NCBI RefSeq assembly: GCF_002160065.1
Contig: NZ_NFJW01000006.1
Span: 32,001 to 96,000 of the forward strand
DNA: 64,000 nt
Direction of reading: 5' to 3'
Source of the DNA: Collinsella sp. An2
Lineage (GTDB): Bacteria > Actinomycetota > Coriobacteriia > Coriobacteriales > Coriobacteriaceae
The position numbers and the translations under genes were made by a program. How positions within the stretch are numbered: the first letter of the stretch is position 1; each line of letters begins with the position of its first letter. The notes under the pieces were generated by a model. That model saw nothing but the letters and a program-made list of their open reading frames with translations. It had not been told where the DNA came from and did not search any database. Shown in pieces: positions 9,039 to 17,069 of this stretch.

Positions 9039-9428
9039 ATGGGATTTCGCTCCTGGTTGCGCGAGCGCTTCTCGCGCATGGCACGGCGCCGTGGAAACAG
9101 GCGGGCCCGTCCGCCACGAGGATCCGCGGCACCGCATGTGGAGATGATCGCGCCCGGCTGCCCCGCGGCCGATTGGGAAGAGCTGCCTGCATACCTCCCC
9201 GTCGACCCGGCAGGTCACAAGGTGGCGTGCATCGTCGCCGCCGCCATCGCTGCCGGCGAGCACGCCGAGAGTAACCTCGTGCTGCGTCGGATAAGCGTGG
9301 CAAACCCCGAGTACACGCGCGTGGCGTGCATCGCCACCGCTTTGGGCGCGGGGGCGCTGGAAACAAGCTCGTTCACGATTAAACGCATCTATCGAAAGAA
9401 AGTGACGGAGAACACCCATGCTGCGTAA
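9039..9428 (+). CDS. Soluble gamma-subunit-like tail protein of the decarboxylase
   Basis: A 129-aa protein with no membrane segment. After a basic lead (MGFRSWLRERFSRMARRRGNRR) it has two similar copies of about 33 residues: HKVACIVAAAIAAGE...LVLRRISVAN and TRVACIATALGAGALE...FTIKRIYRKK. Each resembles the cytoplasmic end of OadG-type gamma subunits, where a hydrophobic small-residue helix is followed by a basic IKRI-type strand. GGGAGAGGA lies 7 bases before the ATG. It is the first gene of the operon and overlaps the biotin-carrier gene by 11 bp. I infer that it works with the 42-aa membrane peptide encoded four genes later. Confidence 0.55.
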   Translation: MGFRSWLRERFSRMARRRGNRRARPPRGSAAPHVEMIAPGCPAADWEELPAYLPVDPAGHKVACIVAAAIAAGEHAESNLVLRRISVANPEYTRVACIATALGAGALETSSFTIKRIYRKKVTENTHAA

Positions 9429-9846
9429 ATTCAAGATTTCTATCGACGGGACCCAGTACCTTGTGGAGATGGAGGAGATCGGCGCGCCGACCCCCGCTCC
9501 CGCAACCCCTGCCGCCGCGCCCGCACCGGCACCTGCCGCCCCGGCGGCGCCTGCTGCTCCCGCAGCCCCCGCCGCACAGCCGGCTCCGGCTCCCGCTACC
9601 GCCGAGGCCCCGTCGGCATCCGCGCCCGCAGGGGCGCACGTCCAGGCTGCCCCCATGCCCGGCAAGATCATCGACATCCACGTCAACGTGGGCGACGCCG
9701 TGACCGCCAACCAGCGCGTGATGGTGCTCGAGGCCATGAAGATGGAGAACGAAATCGTCGCCGAGAAGGACGGCGTCATCGCTTCCATCAACGTCGCCAA
9801 GGGCGACATGGTCAATCCGGGCGACACGCTCTTCAGCATCGAATAA
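9418..9846 (+). CDS. Biotin carboxyl carrier subunit of the decarboxylase
   Basis: A 142-aa protein: a short N-terminal domain (MLRKFKISIDGTQYLVEMEE), a flexible Ala/Pro linker at residues 23-72, and a biotinyl domain ending in the attachment motif LEAMKMENEI, where the Lys carries biotin. It ferries CO2 from the carboxyltransferase to the membrane beta subunit. It overlaps the upstream gene by 11 bp. The ligase at 34109-34936 is the likely enzyme that loads biotin. Confidence 0.93.
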   Translation: MLRKFKISIDGTQYLVEMEEIGAPTPAPATPAAAPAPAPAAPAAPAAPAAPAAQPAPAPATAEAPSASAPAGAHVQAAPMPGKIIDIHVNVGDAVTANQRVMVLEAMKMENEIVAEKDGVIASINVAKGDMVNPGDTLFSIE

Positions 9847-9912
9847 CCAGGCTTCGTGTGCCGGCGCCGCGCATCTCGTCGCGGCGGCATGCGACCGACA
9901 GGAGGATTTCCG

Positions 9913-11028
9913 TTGGAAGTTTTGATTGAAGGAGTGATGGGGCTCGCAGCCGAGCCGGGCCGCATCGTGATGATGGTCATCGGCTGCATACTCATGTATC
10001 TCGGCATCAAGAAGGAGTACGAACCGACGCTCCTCGTTCCCATGGGACTCGGCACCATTCTGGTGAACATCCCCAACTCGGGCGTGCTCTCGACAGGAGG
10101 CGCCGACGGCCCGTTCCAGGTGCTCTTCAATATGGGTATCGAGACCGAGCTCTTCCCGCTGCTGCTGTTCATCGGCATCGGCGCGATGATAGACTTCGGC
10201 CCGCTGCTCTCGAACCCGTTCCTGCTGCTCTTTGGCGCCGCCGCCCAGTTTGGCATCTTCTTCGTCATCATCGTGGCGACGCTTCTGGGCTTCGACATCG
10301 CCGACGCGGCCTCCACAGGCATCATCGCCGCGGCGGACGGCCCCACCTCGATCTTCGTTGCGAACTCGCTGGGGTCGAAATATATGGGTGCGATCATGGT
10401 GGCGGCGTATTCGTACATGGCCCTCGTGCCCATCATCCAGCCCATCGCGGTCAAGGCCGTCACCACCAAAAAAGAGCGTCGCATCCGCATGACCTACAAC
10501 CCGCGCGCGGTCTCCAAGACGGCCAAGATCCTCTTCCCCGTCATCATCTGCGTGGTCGCCGGCCTCGTTGCCCCCGACTCGCTGCCACTCGTGGGCTTCC
10601 TCATGTTCGGCAACCTGCTGCGCGAATGCGGCGTGCTCAACAACCTGTCCAACACCGCCCAAAACGAGCTGGTGAACCTCATCTCGATCCTGCTGGGCCT
10701 GTGCGTCTCCGTGCGCATGCAGGCGGGCGAATTCCTTCAGGTCGACACCCTCATCGTTATGGCGCTCGGCCTCGTGGGCTTCGTCATGGACTCCGTGGGC
10801 GGCGTCATGTTTGCTAAGCTGCTCAACCTGTTCCGCAAGGAGAAGATCAACCCCATGATCGGCGCGGCGGGCATCTCGGCCTTCCCCATGAGCTCGCGTG
10901 TGATCCAAAAGCTTGCCACCGAAGAGGACCCGCAGAACTTCATCCTCATGCAGGCGGCGGGCGCGAACGTTGCCGGCCAGATCGCCTCGGTCGTCGCCGG
11001 CGGCTTGATCTTGGGCCTGTTGCTCTAA
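9913..11028 (+). CDS. oadB: Na+-translocating decarboxylase beta subunit (membrane pump)
   Basis: A 371-aa multi-spanning membrane protein of the OadB/MmdB/GcdB family, which decarboxylates carboxybiotin and pumps Na+ outward. Diagnostic segments are ASTGIIAAADGPTSIFVANSLG, with the conserved Asp, and PNSGVLSTGGADGPFQVLF. I place the start at TTG 9913 because AGGAGG lies 7 bases upstream; the frame is open further upstream but no other signal is seen. Its substrate class is fixed by the OadA-type partner downstream. Confidence 0.93.
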   Translation: MEVLIEGVMGLAAEPGRIVMMVIGCILMYLGIKKEYEPTLLVPMGLGTILVNIPNSGVLSTGGADGPFQVLFNMGIETELFPLLLFIGIGAMIDFGPLLSNPFLLLFGAAAQFGIFFVIIVATLLGFDIADAASTGIIAAADGPTSIFVANSLGSKYMGAIMVAAYSYMALVPIIQPIAVKAVTTKKERRIRMTYNPRAVSKTAKILFPVIICVVAGLVAPDSLPLVGFLMFGNLLRECGVLNNLSNTAQNELVNLISILLGLCVSVRMQAGEFLQVDTLIVMALGLVGFVMDSVGGVMFAKLLNLFRKEKINPMIGAAGISAFPMSSRVIQKLATEEDPQNFILMQAAGANVAGQIASVVAGGLILGLLL

Positions 11029-11043
11029 AAGGAGGCGTGACAC

Positions 11044-11172
11044 ATGTCTGAGAACCTGGTGATCGCCGTAGAGATCCTCGGCCTGGGCTGGGGCGGCATC
11101 TTTCTGGTGATGTTCGTCATCTACCTTGTCTCCCTCGTGCTCTCGCGGATGTTCCCGCCCGAGAACGAATAA
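11044..11172 (+). CDS. Single-span membrane peptide, gamma-subunit anchor of the decarboxylase
   Basis: A 42-aa peptide: a short acidic start (MSENLVIAVEILGLGWGGI), one hydrophobic helix (FLVMFVIYLVSLVLS) and a short tail RMFPPENE. This resembles the N-terminal membrane part of OadG gamma subunits, without the cytoplasmic tail. AAAGGAGGCG precedes the ATG. It lies between the beta and alpha genes, exactly where gamma is often encoded. The missing tail is plausibly supplied by the soluble protein at 9039-9428. Confidence 0.7.
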   Translation: MSENLVIAVEILGLGWGGIFLVMFVIYLVSLVLSRMFPPENE

Positions 11173-11202
11173 CCTCGCCACCTTGAAGGAGGTGCAACCC
11201 AT

Positions 11203-12597
11203 ATGACCCGCAAGATCCGTTTCATGGAGACCATCCTGCGCGACGGCCAGCAAAGCCAGATCGCCACGCGCATGCCCATCGAGGACATGATCCCCATGCT
11301 GGAGCCGCTCGACTCGTGCGGCTTTGAGGCGCTGGAGGTCTGGGGCGGAGCGACGTTCGACGCCTGCCTGCGCTACCTCAACGAAGACCCCTGGGAGCGC
11401 CTGCGCATCATCCGTGAGCACGTGAAGCACACCAAGCTGCAGATGCTGCTGCGCGGCCAGAACCTGCTGGGCTACCACAACTACGCCGACGACGTCGTGG
11501 AGGCCTTCGTCAAGAAGTCCGTGGAAAACGGTATCGATATCCTGCGCATCTTCGACGCGCTCAACGACACGCGCAACCTGACCACCTCGATTCGCGCCGC
11601 CAAGGAGGCCGGCGGCGAGGTGCAGGCCGCCATTTGCTACACCACGAGCGACGTACACACCATCCGCTACTTCGTGTCGCTCGCAAGCGAGATGGAGCGC
11701 GCCGGCGCGGACTCGATCTGCATCAAGGACATGGCCGGCGTTCTCACGCCCGACGTCGCATACGACCTGGTGCGCGAAATCAAGCAAGCAACCGACCTGC
11801 CGCTTCAGGTACACACCCACGGAACAGCCGGCATCGCCCAGATGACCTACCTCAAGGCCGTCGAGGCTGGCGCGGACATCATCGATACCTGCCTGTCCCC
11901 CTTCGCCGAAGGCACCTCGCAGCCCGCGACCGAGTCGCTCGCCATCGCGCTCGACGCGCTGGGCTACGACACCGGGCTCGACGTGGACGGGCTCGACCGC
12001 ATCGCGAAACACTTCGCGACGGTGCGCGACCGCTTCATCGCCGACGGCGGACTGAACCCCAAGGTGCTCGAGGTCGAGCCCAAGGCGTTGCTGTACAAGG
12101 TGCCGGGCGGCATGCTTTCAAACCTCATCAGCAACCTTGCCGACCTGGGCGCGAGCGACCGCTATGGCGAAGTCCTGGCAGAGGTGCCGCGCGTCCGCGC
12201 CGAGCTGGGTTATCCTCCGCTCGTGACGCCGCTCTCGCAGATGGTGGGTTCGCAGGCCCTTATGAACGTACTTTCAGGCGAGCGCTACAAGGTGGTTCCG
12301 AAAGAGATTCGCGACTACGTGCGCGGTATGTATGGGCGGCCCCCGGTATCCATCTCGAAGAGCATTCGCCGACAGATCATCGGTGACGACGAGGTCATTT
12401 CCTGCAGGCCGGCGGACCTTATCGAGCCGCAGCTGCCCCGCCTTCGCGAAGAGATCGCCTGCTACGCACGCTCTGAGGAAGACGTGCTGTCCTACGCTCT
12501 CTTCCCCGAGCAGGCTCGCGACTTCCTGGGGCGCCGCGAGGACCCGTTCTACGATGTGCCTGTACAGGAGGTCAACGTCACCATCGACGTACGATAG
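11203..12597 (+). CDS. oadA: Oxaloacetate decarboxylase alpha subunit (carboxyltransferase)
   Basis: A 464-aa TIM-barrel carboxyltransferase related to the C-terminal part of pyruvate carboxylase. Visible motifs: FMETILRDGQQSQIATRM (metal and substrate site), DSICIKDMAG with the carboxylated Lys, and LPLQVHTHGTAG with the two metal-binding His. It ends after the PYC/OADA conserved region and has no biotin domain of its own; biotin is on the separate carrier. AAGGAGG lies upstream. As last gene of the operon it completes a Na+ pump coupling oxaloacetate to pyruvate conversion with a sodium gradient. A related 2-oxoacid substrate cannot be ruled out. Confidence 0.92.
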   Translation: MTRKIRFMETILRDGQQSQIATRMPIEDMIPMLEPLDSCGFEALEVWGGATFDACLRYLNEDPWERLRIIREHVKHTKLQMLLRGQNLLGYHNYADDVVEAFVKKSVENGIDILRIFDALNDTRNLTTSIRAAKEAGGEVQAAICYTTSDVHTIRYFVSLASEMERAGADSICIKDMAGVLTPDVAYDLVREIKQATDLPLQVHTHGTAGIAQMTYLKAVEAGADIIDTCLSPFAEGTSQPATESLAIALDALGYDTGLDVDGLDRIAKHFATVRDRFIADGGLNPKVLEVEPKALLYKVPGGMLSNLISNLADLGASDRYGEVLAEVPRVRAELGYPPLVTPLSQMVGSQALMNVLSGERYKVVPKEIRDYVRGMYGRPPVSISKSIRRQIIGDDEVISCRPADLIEPQLPRLREEIACYARSEEDVLSYALFPEQARDFLGRREDPFYDVPVQEVNVTIDVR

Positions 12598-12671
12598 CCA
12601 GCAACGGCGCTCGCCTCTTCGGGCGGCCTCAGAGCGACGTGGCTCTATCGCCGATGATCGAACATGAAAAC

Positions 12672-12717
12672 CGCGCGGCTCGCAGCCTTTGTATGGGCTG
12701 CGAGCCGCGCTCGTTTA
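12672..12717 (+). terminator. Intrinsic terminator of the decarboxylase operon
   Basis: Perfect arms GCGCGGCTCGCAGCC and GGGCTGCGAGCCGCGC, 7-base loop, followed by TCGTTTAC. The stem is about 15 bp. Confidence 0.8.
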
Positions 12718-12887
12718 CGACAAAGGCCGCCGTGGCCTTTATAGAGCGTCCCGCCGCAGCCCGGCCCCGTCCCTCCCGGCGCGACGCCCCGCACGATTCC
12801 CGGCATGCATAATATCGAGCCCGGCTTGCATAGGATTCGGGGGCTTCTGGGCTCCCGGCGGGGCACGGCGGCGGTCAGAGCGGCCGG

Positions 12888-13043
12888 GGTGGACAAATTT
12901 TCGAGAAGTCTGTACGCGACGGCCCGAATCGGGGCCCGACAGAGGGTCGGTTAATGCGATTCCGGGCCTTATATCGCCCAAAAGCTTATACATGAACCCG
13001 AATCCGCGGCCCTGGCTACAGACTTCTCGATTATTTGTCCACC
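12888..13043. repeat. 156-bp inverted-repeat element, family A
   Basis: Left arm 12888-12914 and right arm 13017-13043 are inverted copies over 27 bases with two mismatches; the shared core is TCGAGAAGTCTGTA next to GGTGGACAAAT. The 102-bp centre contains further short palindromes (for example GGCCCGAATCG and CGATTCCGGGCC). No transposase or good coding frame is present. It looks like a dispersed palindromic element; I cannot check other copies in the genome. Confidence 0.75.
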
Positions 13044-13283
13044 TCGGCTCAGAAACGCCTCGCCGAGGCCGGGGGGCGGCCGTGTTGCCCGTTCAGCTTG
13101 CCGGCAACGAGAGAATCGGCGCGAAGAAGGCCACACAGCCGAGAGTCCGCTCGTGGTGTCGGTCAGGGTATCGCTGAACGCGAGCTCGAACGCAGACAGC
13201 AGTGCCATTATCAGACACGCGCAGGGGCCTTCGGATGCGCCCGGCTGCGAAGGCAGCACGGCATCGATACGAGACAAGTCCAT
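12969..13283 (-). CDS. Hypothetical small protein running into the inverted-repeat element
   Basis: A 104-aa frame with a good start signal (GGAGG, 7 bases before the ATG) located 48 bp downstream of the XRE gene on the same strand. It begins MDLSRIDAVLPSQPGASEG and has a short hydrophobic stretch near residues 23-35. The C-terminal third is translated from the right arm of the repeat element and is probably not original, so the gene may be truncated by the element or be spurious. Confidence 0.3.
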   Translation of the reverse strand: MDLSRIDAVLPSQPGASEGPCACLIMALLSAFELAFSDTLTDTTSGLSAVWPSSRRFSRCRQAERATRPPPGLGEAFLSRGGQIIEKSVARAADSGSCISFWAI

Positions 13284-13331
13284 GATTGCCTCCGTTCCAG
13301 CACGCTTCCCCACGTCCTCAACATCACGTAG

Positions 13332-13802
13332 CTACTTGAAGGCGTCCTCCGCCGCGTCGTCGCGCCAACGTCTGAGCGTAGGCAGCACGGCGCCCATCAG
13401 TGAGGCGCATTCGTCGACAGACCAGCCCACGGCCTCAGCCATCCGTGGCGCGCAGTCCTCGATCATGTCCTCCATCGAGATGTCCTCCACCCAGGCCCCG
13501 TCGTCGTAGCACCAGCGGCAGAGGTCGGCGACCTCGGCGCCGTTCGCTTCGTGCCCATGCTGATCGGGCCCCGTGAACATCATGCCGCAGCTCTGGCAGT
13601 AGTGGTCGGGCATCTCAAGCAGTTCCGTCACCGGGACATCGAGCTCACGGGCTATGAGCTTGGTCATGTCGATTCCCGGCGTCGTCTCGCCGCATTCCCA
13701 GCGGCTCACCGCCTGACGGGTAATGAAGAGCCTGCTCGCCAGGTCCTCCTGGGTAAGCCCGCGTTCGTTGCGCAAGCGGGGCAGCACGTCTTTGATTGCC
13801 AT
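13332..13802 (-). CDS. XRE-family regulator with C-terminal zinc-ribbon domain
   Basis: A 156-aa protein. Residues 1-62 are a Cro/C1-type helix-turn-helix (LRNERGLTQEDLASRLFITRQAVSRWECG). Residues 70-156 match the putative zinc-ribbon domain often fused to such regulators: HYCQSCGMMF and LCRWCYDDGAW supply the CxxC pairs, followed by a helical MEDMIEDCAPRMAEA region. I choose ATG 13802 because AGAAGGGAA lies upstream. It is transcribed away from the LanFEG operon and could be its local regulator, though the two-component pair is the stronger candidate. Confidence 0.85.
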   Translation of the reverse strand: MAIKDVLPRLRNERGLTQEDLASRLFITRQAVSRWECGETTPGIDMTKLIARELDVPVTELLEMPDHYCQSCGMMFTGPDQHGHEANGAEVADLCRWCYDDGAWVEDISMEDMIEDCAPRMAEAVGWSVDECASLMGAVLPTLRRWRDDAAEDAFK

Positions 13803-13948
13803 GACGATTCCCTTCTCGTCGGCTCGTTGCAGGTCGGCGGTCACCGCTGACCACAGTATCCCCCGGCCCACAGGCAGCCGCAAGCAACAGCCCGTTGCGT
13901 GGCGGCACCCTGGCGGCTCATCGCAGGCGGGATCACTTTTTTCGCCGC

Positions 13949-13969
13949 CGTTAGGGATTCGTTAGAGAC
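13949..13969 (+). promoter_or_regulatory. Candidate response-regulator operator before the LanFEG operon
   Basis: CGTTAG occurs twice, at 13949 and 13960, exactly 11 bases apart, and the block is bounded by GCCG and CGGC. An 11-bp spaced direct repeat is the usual binding geometry of OmpR-family regulators, and the regulator gene is in the same operon. It lies about 50 bp before the first start codon. Confidence 0.45.
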
Positions 13970-14018
13970 GGCATCCATCCTTGAAGGCGTAGGAACCACA
14001 CGACTGGAAAGGATTCCG

Positions 14019-14747
14019 ATGGACTGCATACTCCAGACGCGAGCACTCACCAAGCGGTTCGGCCGCGGACACGACACGCAGACCGCCGTCGAGGACGTTT
14101 GCCTCCACGTCGAGCGGCAGCGCGTCTACGGTCTGCTCGGGCCGAACGGTGCGGGTAAGTCGACCACCTTGAAGATGATCTGCGGCATGCTTCGCCCAAG
14201 CTCCGGGGACATCGTGTTCGACGGGCACCCCTGGCGGCGCGACGACCTCTACGAGATCGGCTCGCTCATAGAGGAGGCACCCGTCTACCCCAACCTTTCG
14301 GCGCGAGAGAACCTGCGCGTGCGCACCACACTGCTCGGGCTGCCCGAGCAGCGCATCGACGAGGTCCTCGAGATCGTCGACCTGACGAGCGCCGGCAAGA
14401 AGCGGGCCGGCAGGTTCTCCATGGGCATGCGCCAGCGCCTGGGAATCGCCCTCGCGCTGCTCGCACACCCGCGGCTGCTCATCTTGGACGAACCCACCAA
14501 CGGCCTCGACCCGATCGGCATCGAGGAACTCCGCGACCTGATACGGGACTTTCCCGCCCAGGGCATCACGGTGCTCGTGTCGAGCCACATTCTCTCCGAG
14601 GTCCAGCAGATGGCGGACCGCATTGGCATCATCACAGACGGACGCCTTGCCTACGAGGACGAGCTGCGTCCCGGCGACGACCTCGAACGGCTGTTTATGG
14701 ATGTCTGCCGAACGAGCCGCGCCGGCAAGAGGGGGTGGGCAGCATGA
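14019..14747 (+). CDS. LanF/BcrA-type ABC transporter ATPase (peptide resistance)
   Basis: A 242-aa ATPase. Walker A GPNGAGKST, signature FSMGMRQRLGIA, Walker B LLILDEPTNGLDP and the switch His in LVSSHILSE are all intact. The signature with MGMRQR and the gene order point to the LanF/BcrA/CprA group that exports lantibiotics or other membrane-active peptides. I place the start at ATG 14019 (GGAAAGGATT upstream). Its 3' end overlaps the first permease gene by 13 bp. No lantibiotic structural or modification gene is near, so the role is resistance rather than production. Confidence 0.9.
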   Translation: MDCILQTRALTKRFGRGHDTQTAVEDVCLHVERQRVYGLLGPNGAGKSTTLKMICGMLRPSSGDIVFDGHPWRRDDLYEIGSLIEEAPVYPNLSARENLRVRTTLLGLPEQRIDEVLEIVDLTSAGKKRAGRFSMGMRQRLGIALALLAHPRLLILDEPTNGLDPIGIEELRDLIRDFPAQGITVLVSSHILSEVQQMADRIGIITDGRLAYEDELRPGDDLERLFMDVCRTSRAGKRGWAA

Positions 14748-15574
14748 CGAACTCAGTCGCGACCCATCTCAACCCGACGGCCGCTGAGCCGTCCGGACGT
14801 CCTGCGCCGAACGCGCGTCCAGGCTTTATCGCGACGCTTCGCGCCGAGGCCCGCAAGTTCCGGCATGCCGCCCCGCTCCGCCTCGCCATCGGCCTGGCGC
14901 TGCCGATGCCGTTGCTCGGCGCCATGCCATACCACGGTTACCAGTCCTTCTCGGCCTGGAACTATTGGTACGCGCTCTTCATGCCGGTCGCCTCGGCGCT
15001 AATCGCCGCATGCGTCGCCCAGGCGGACGCACGCCTGGGTATGCGCTCTGTGCTGGGACAGGGCACTCCGCCCGCCCACTCCTGGTGGGCCAAGGCGCTC
15101 CTGTGCCTCGCGTTGAGCGCGCTCTCCAATCTTGTCGTCTTTTTGGTCTATCTTGCAGGCTCGGCGTTCTCGGCGCAGGGCATCACGCCGGCAGGCACGC
15201 TCACCATGCTTGCCTGCGCAGGCGTCAACACCCTCACCTGCTCGTGGATGATTCCTGCGGGACTTTTCCTCACCGTGCGAGCCGGCATGCTCGCCGGCAT
15301 TTTCGCGCCGCTCGCCATCCAGCTCGCAGGAGGCTTTGCCTGGTCGCTCATCCCACTGCCGCAGCTCTTCCCGCCGTCGGCGACCATGGTCATACCCACG
15401 GCGTTCATCCCTGTGCTGCCGAGCGGCGAGCCCTTTGGAGCAGATGTCGCGCTGGGCGGGGCACTTGCCCAGGGAGGAGCAATCATCGCCTTCGGCCTTG
15501 TTGTGTGCGCAGGTGCGTTTGTGCTTCTCACCGCACTCGGAGCCGCCTGGTTCTCGCGATCGGAGGGGCGGTGA
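14735..15574 (+). CDS. LanE-type ABC-2 permease subunit
   Basis: A 279-aa membrane protein with about six hydrophobic segments. After a 30-residue soluble lead, FIATLRAEARKFRHAAPLRLAIGLALPMPLL begins the first span, as in LanE/MutE permeases. Other spans include FMPVASALIAACVAQ and MLAGIFAPLAIQLAGGFAW. It overlaps the ATPase gene and its TGA shares one base with the start of the second permease, so all three are translationally coupled. With the second permease it forms the transmembrane channel of the exporter. Confidence 0.85.
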   Translation: MGSMTNSVATHLNPTAAEPSGRPAPNARPGFIATLRAEARKFRHAAPLRLAIGLALPMPLLGAMPYHGYQSFSAWNYWYALFMPVASALIAACVAQADARLGMRSVLGQGTPPAHSWWAKALLCLALSALSNLVVFLVYLAGSAFSAQGITPAGTLTMLACAGVNTLTCSWMIPAGLFLTVRAGMLAGIFAPLAIQLAGGFAWSLIPLPQLFPPSATMVIPTAFIPVLPSGEPFGADVALGGALAQGGAIIAFGLVVCAGAFVLLTALGAAWFSRSEGR

Positions 15575-16407
15575 TGGTTGCAATGATGTCGCCTGCAGCC
15601 ATGAATATGCCCCGCGCGCTGGGCTCTGAGGTACGGCGGCTCGTCCGCTCCGCCCTGCTACCCGTGCACCTTGTCTGCGCGATTGCCGCTGGCCTTGCCT
15701 GCGGAGCCTATTTCTCCGTCGCGCCCTGGGATCCGAACATGGGCGTCGACGCCTACGTGCAATTCCTCGGTGCCATGATGCCGCTTATGGCAGGCATCGT
15801 CTGCGGGCTCGCCCTGGACGAGGAACGCCGCGCGGGCCGCTTAGCAAACCTCGTCGCCGTACCTTCACGCCGCATCGCAATCACCGCCAAAGCGGCAGTC
15901 CTCTGGATCATGGGAACAGGCGCGCTGGCCCTTGCCCTTGGCATCTTCTGCACCGTGCTTGCCGCCACAGGAAGGCTTGTACTCGGACCGGCCCACCTCG
16001 TCGCCGCCCTGGGCGGCCTTGCCGTGGGAAGCGCCCCATTCTATGTGCTTATGGTCGCCCTCTCCCTCAGATGGGGACGCAACGCCTCCATAGCCGTCGG
16101 CGCCGCGGGGCTCGTCATCGCGTTCTTCTCGGTGGGAGGCCTTGCCCATGGCCTTATGACCGGCGAGCTCACCGGAGCCGCGCCTGCGGGCGTCCTTGGA
16201 TGGATTCCCTTCTCCTGGCCGGCGCGCCTGGGATCGCTTGGCATCGAAGCCGGCATCGCGGCGGAACACGCCGGCGGCGCCTTGCTCTCCGCCATTCAGG
16301 GCTCCTACCTCACGCTTGCTGCCACGGCCCTCATCGTTGTGGTCGTAAGCACTATCGCACTGGTGATCTGGTTCGACCGCTTCGAAGATGGGAGTAGCCA
16401 TGACTGA
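15574..16407 (+). CDS. LanG-type ABC-2 permease subunit
   Basis: A 277-aa membrane protein with six predicted spans, starting MVAMMSPAAMNMPRALGSEVRRLVRSALLPVHL. The conserved GLALDEERRAGRLANLV block between spans two and three is typical of LanG/MutG proteins, where it follows the MxxGEE-like segment. GGAGGGGCGG precedes the start; GTG 15571 is one codon upstream and equally possible. It completes the heteromeric exporter. Confidence 0.85.
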   Translation: MVAMMSPAAMNMPRALGSEVRRLVRSALLPVHLVCAIAAGLACGAYFSVAPWDPNMGVDAYVQFLGAMMPLMAGIVCGLALDEERRAGRLANLVAVPSRRIAITAKAAVLWIMGTGALALALGIFCTVLAATGRLVLGPAHLVAALGGLAVGSAPFYVLMVALSLRWGRNASIAVGAAGLVIAFFSVGGLAHGLMTGELTGAAPAGVLGWIPFSWPARLGSLGIEAGIAAEHAGGALLSAIQGSYLTLAATALIVVVVSTIALVIWFDRFEDGSSHD

Positions 16408-17005
16408 CGACACACGTCGCGCAACCAACGTGACCGACACACCCGGTACGGCGTGGCGCGGGGCCGACGCGTTCCGCACGCCCCACATACGCCGGGAGCC
16501 CCATACAGCCGGCACTGCCCGCGCAGCCCGCACACCCCGTGCACGCCGCATGCCCCGGGTGCCCCACACAGCCGACGCACCCCGCACGCTCCGCCCGGCA
16601 CGCCGTCGAGCACTCACGATCTGCGCCCTCGTAGCCGCTCTTGTATGCACGACCACCCTCTCCGGGTGCGGAGCCTGGGGATACGCAGCTCAGTCGGTGC
16701 TCGACCGGCTCACGAGCCCCCAGGTGACCATGTGGGCGCCCGCCCCCGCGCCCGACTCCTTTGTCGAGTCGTATGGCGACGCCACGGGAGCGGGAACCAA
16801 CTACGTCTATCGCGTCGAGGCCGCAACGGAACGCGGCGATCTGCGCACGCTCACGGTCATCTTCTTTGGACGCAAGGCAGCGGGCACGGGCTGGCTCGAA
16901 ATCGACGCGCAGGGGGCATCGGGTGCGCATTACCAAACGGTCGAGGACGCAGAGGTGCCCCAGGCAGCGCTCGACGCCCTCGATGACACTGACGCCCCGC
17001 ACTAG
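16400..17005 (+). CDS. YxeA-like (DUF1093) lipoprotein
   Basis: A 201-aa protein whose C-terminal 105 residues match YxeA/DUF1093: NYVYRVEAATERGDLRTLTV followed by strands and DAEVPQAALDAL. A lipobox LSGC places the lipid-bearing Cys at 90, preceded by a normal hydrophobic core (ALTICALVAALVC). Odd is the 66-residue lead before it, rich in R, T, P and H with imperfect repeats; a later start is possible but has no clear ribosome site. It overlaps the LanG gene by 8 bp. YxeA-type lipoproteins occur beside peptide-resistance exporters, so a surface peptide-binding or immunity role is inferred. Confidence 0.7.
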   Translation: MTDDTRRATNVTDTPGTAWRGADAFRTPHIRREPHTAGTARAARTPRARRMPRVPHTADAPRTLRPARRRALTICALVAALVCTTTLSGCGAWGYAAQSVLDRLTSPQVTMWAPAPAPDSFVESYGDATGAGTNYVYRVEAATERGDLRTLTVIFFGRKAAGTGWLEIDAQGASGAHYQTVEDAEVPQAALDALDDTDAPH

Positions 17006-17069
17006 CGTCGGGACCGCTATGATGCCAGGAGGCATACGCACAGACGCAGCCGGAAAGGAGACAAAGGTC

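Noticed and set aside
9379-12012. Long minus-strand open frame opposite the decarboxylase operon
   Set aside because: It covers strongly supported plus-strand genes, is His/Asp/Glu-rich without motifs and has no ribosome site.
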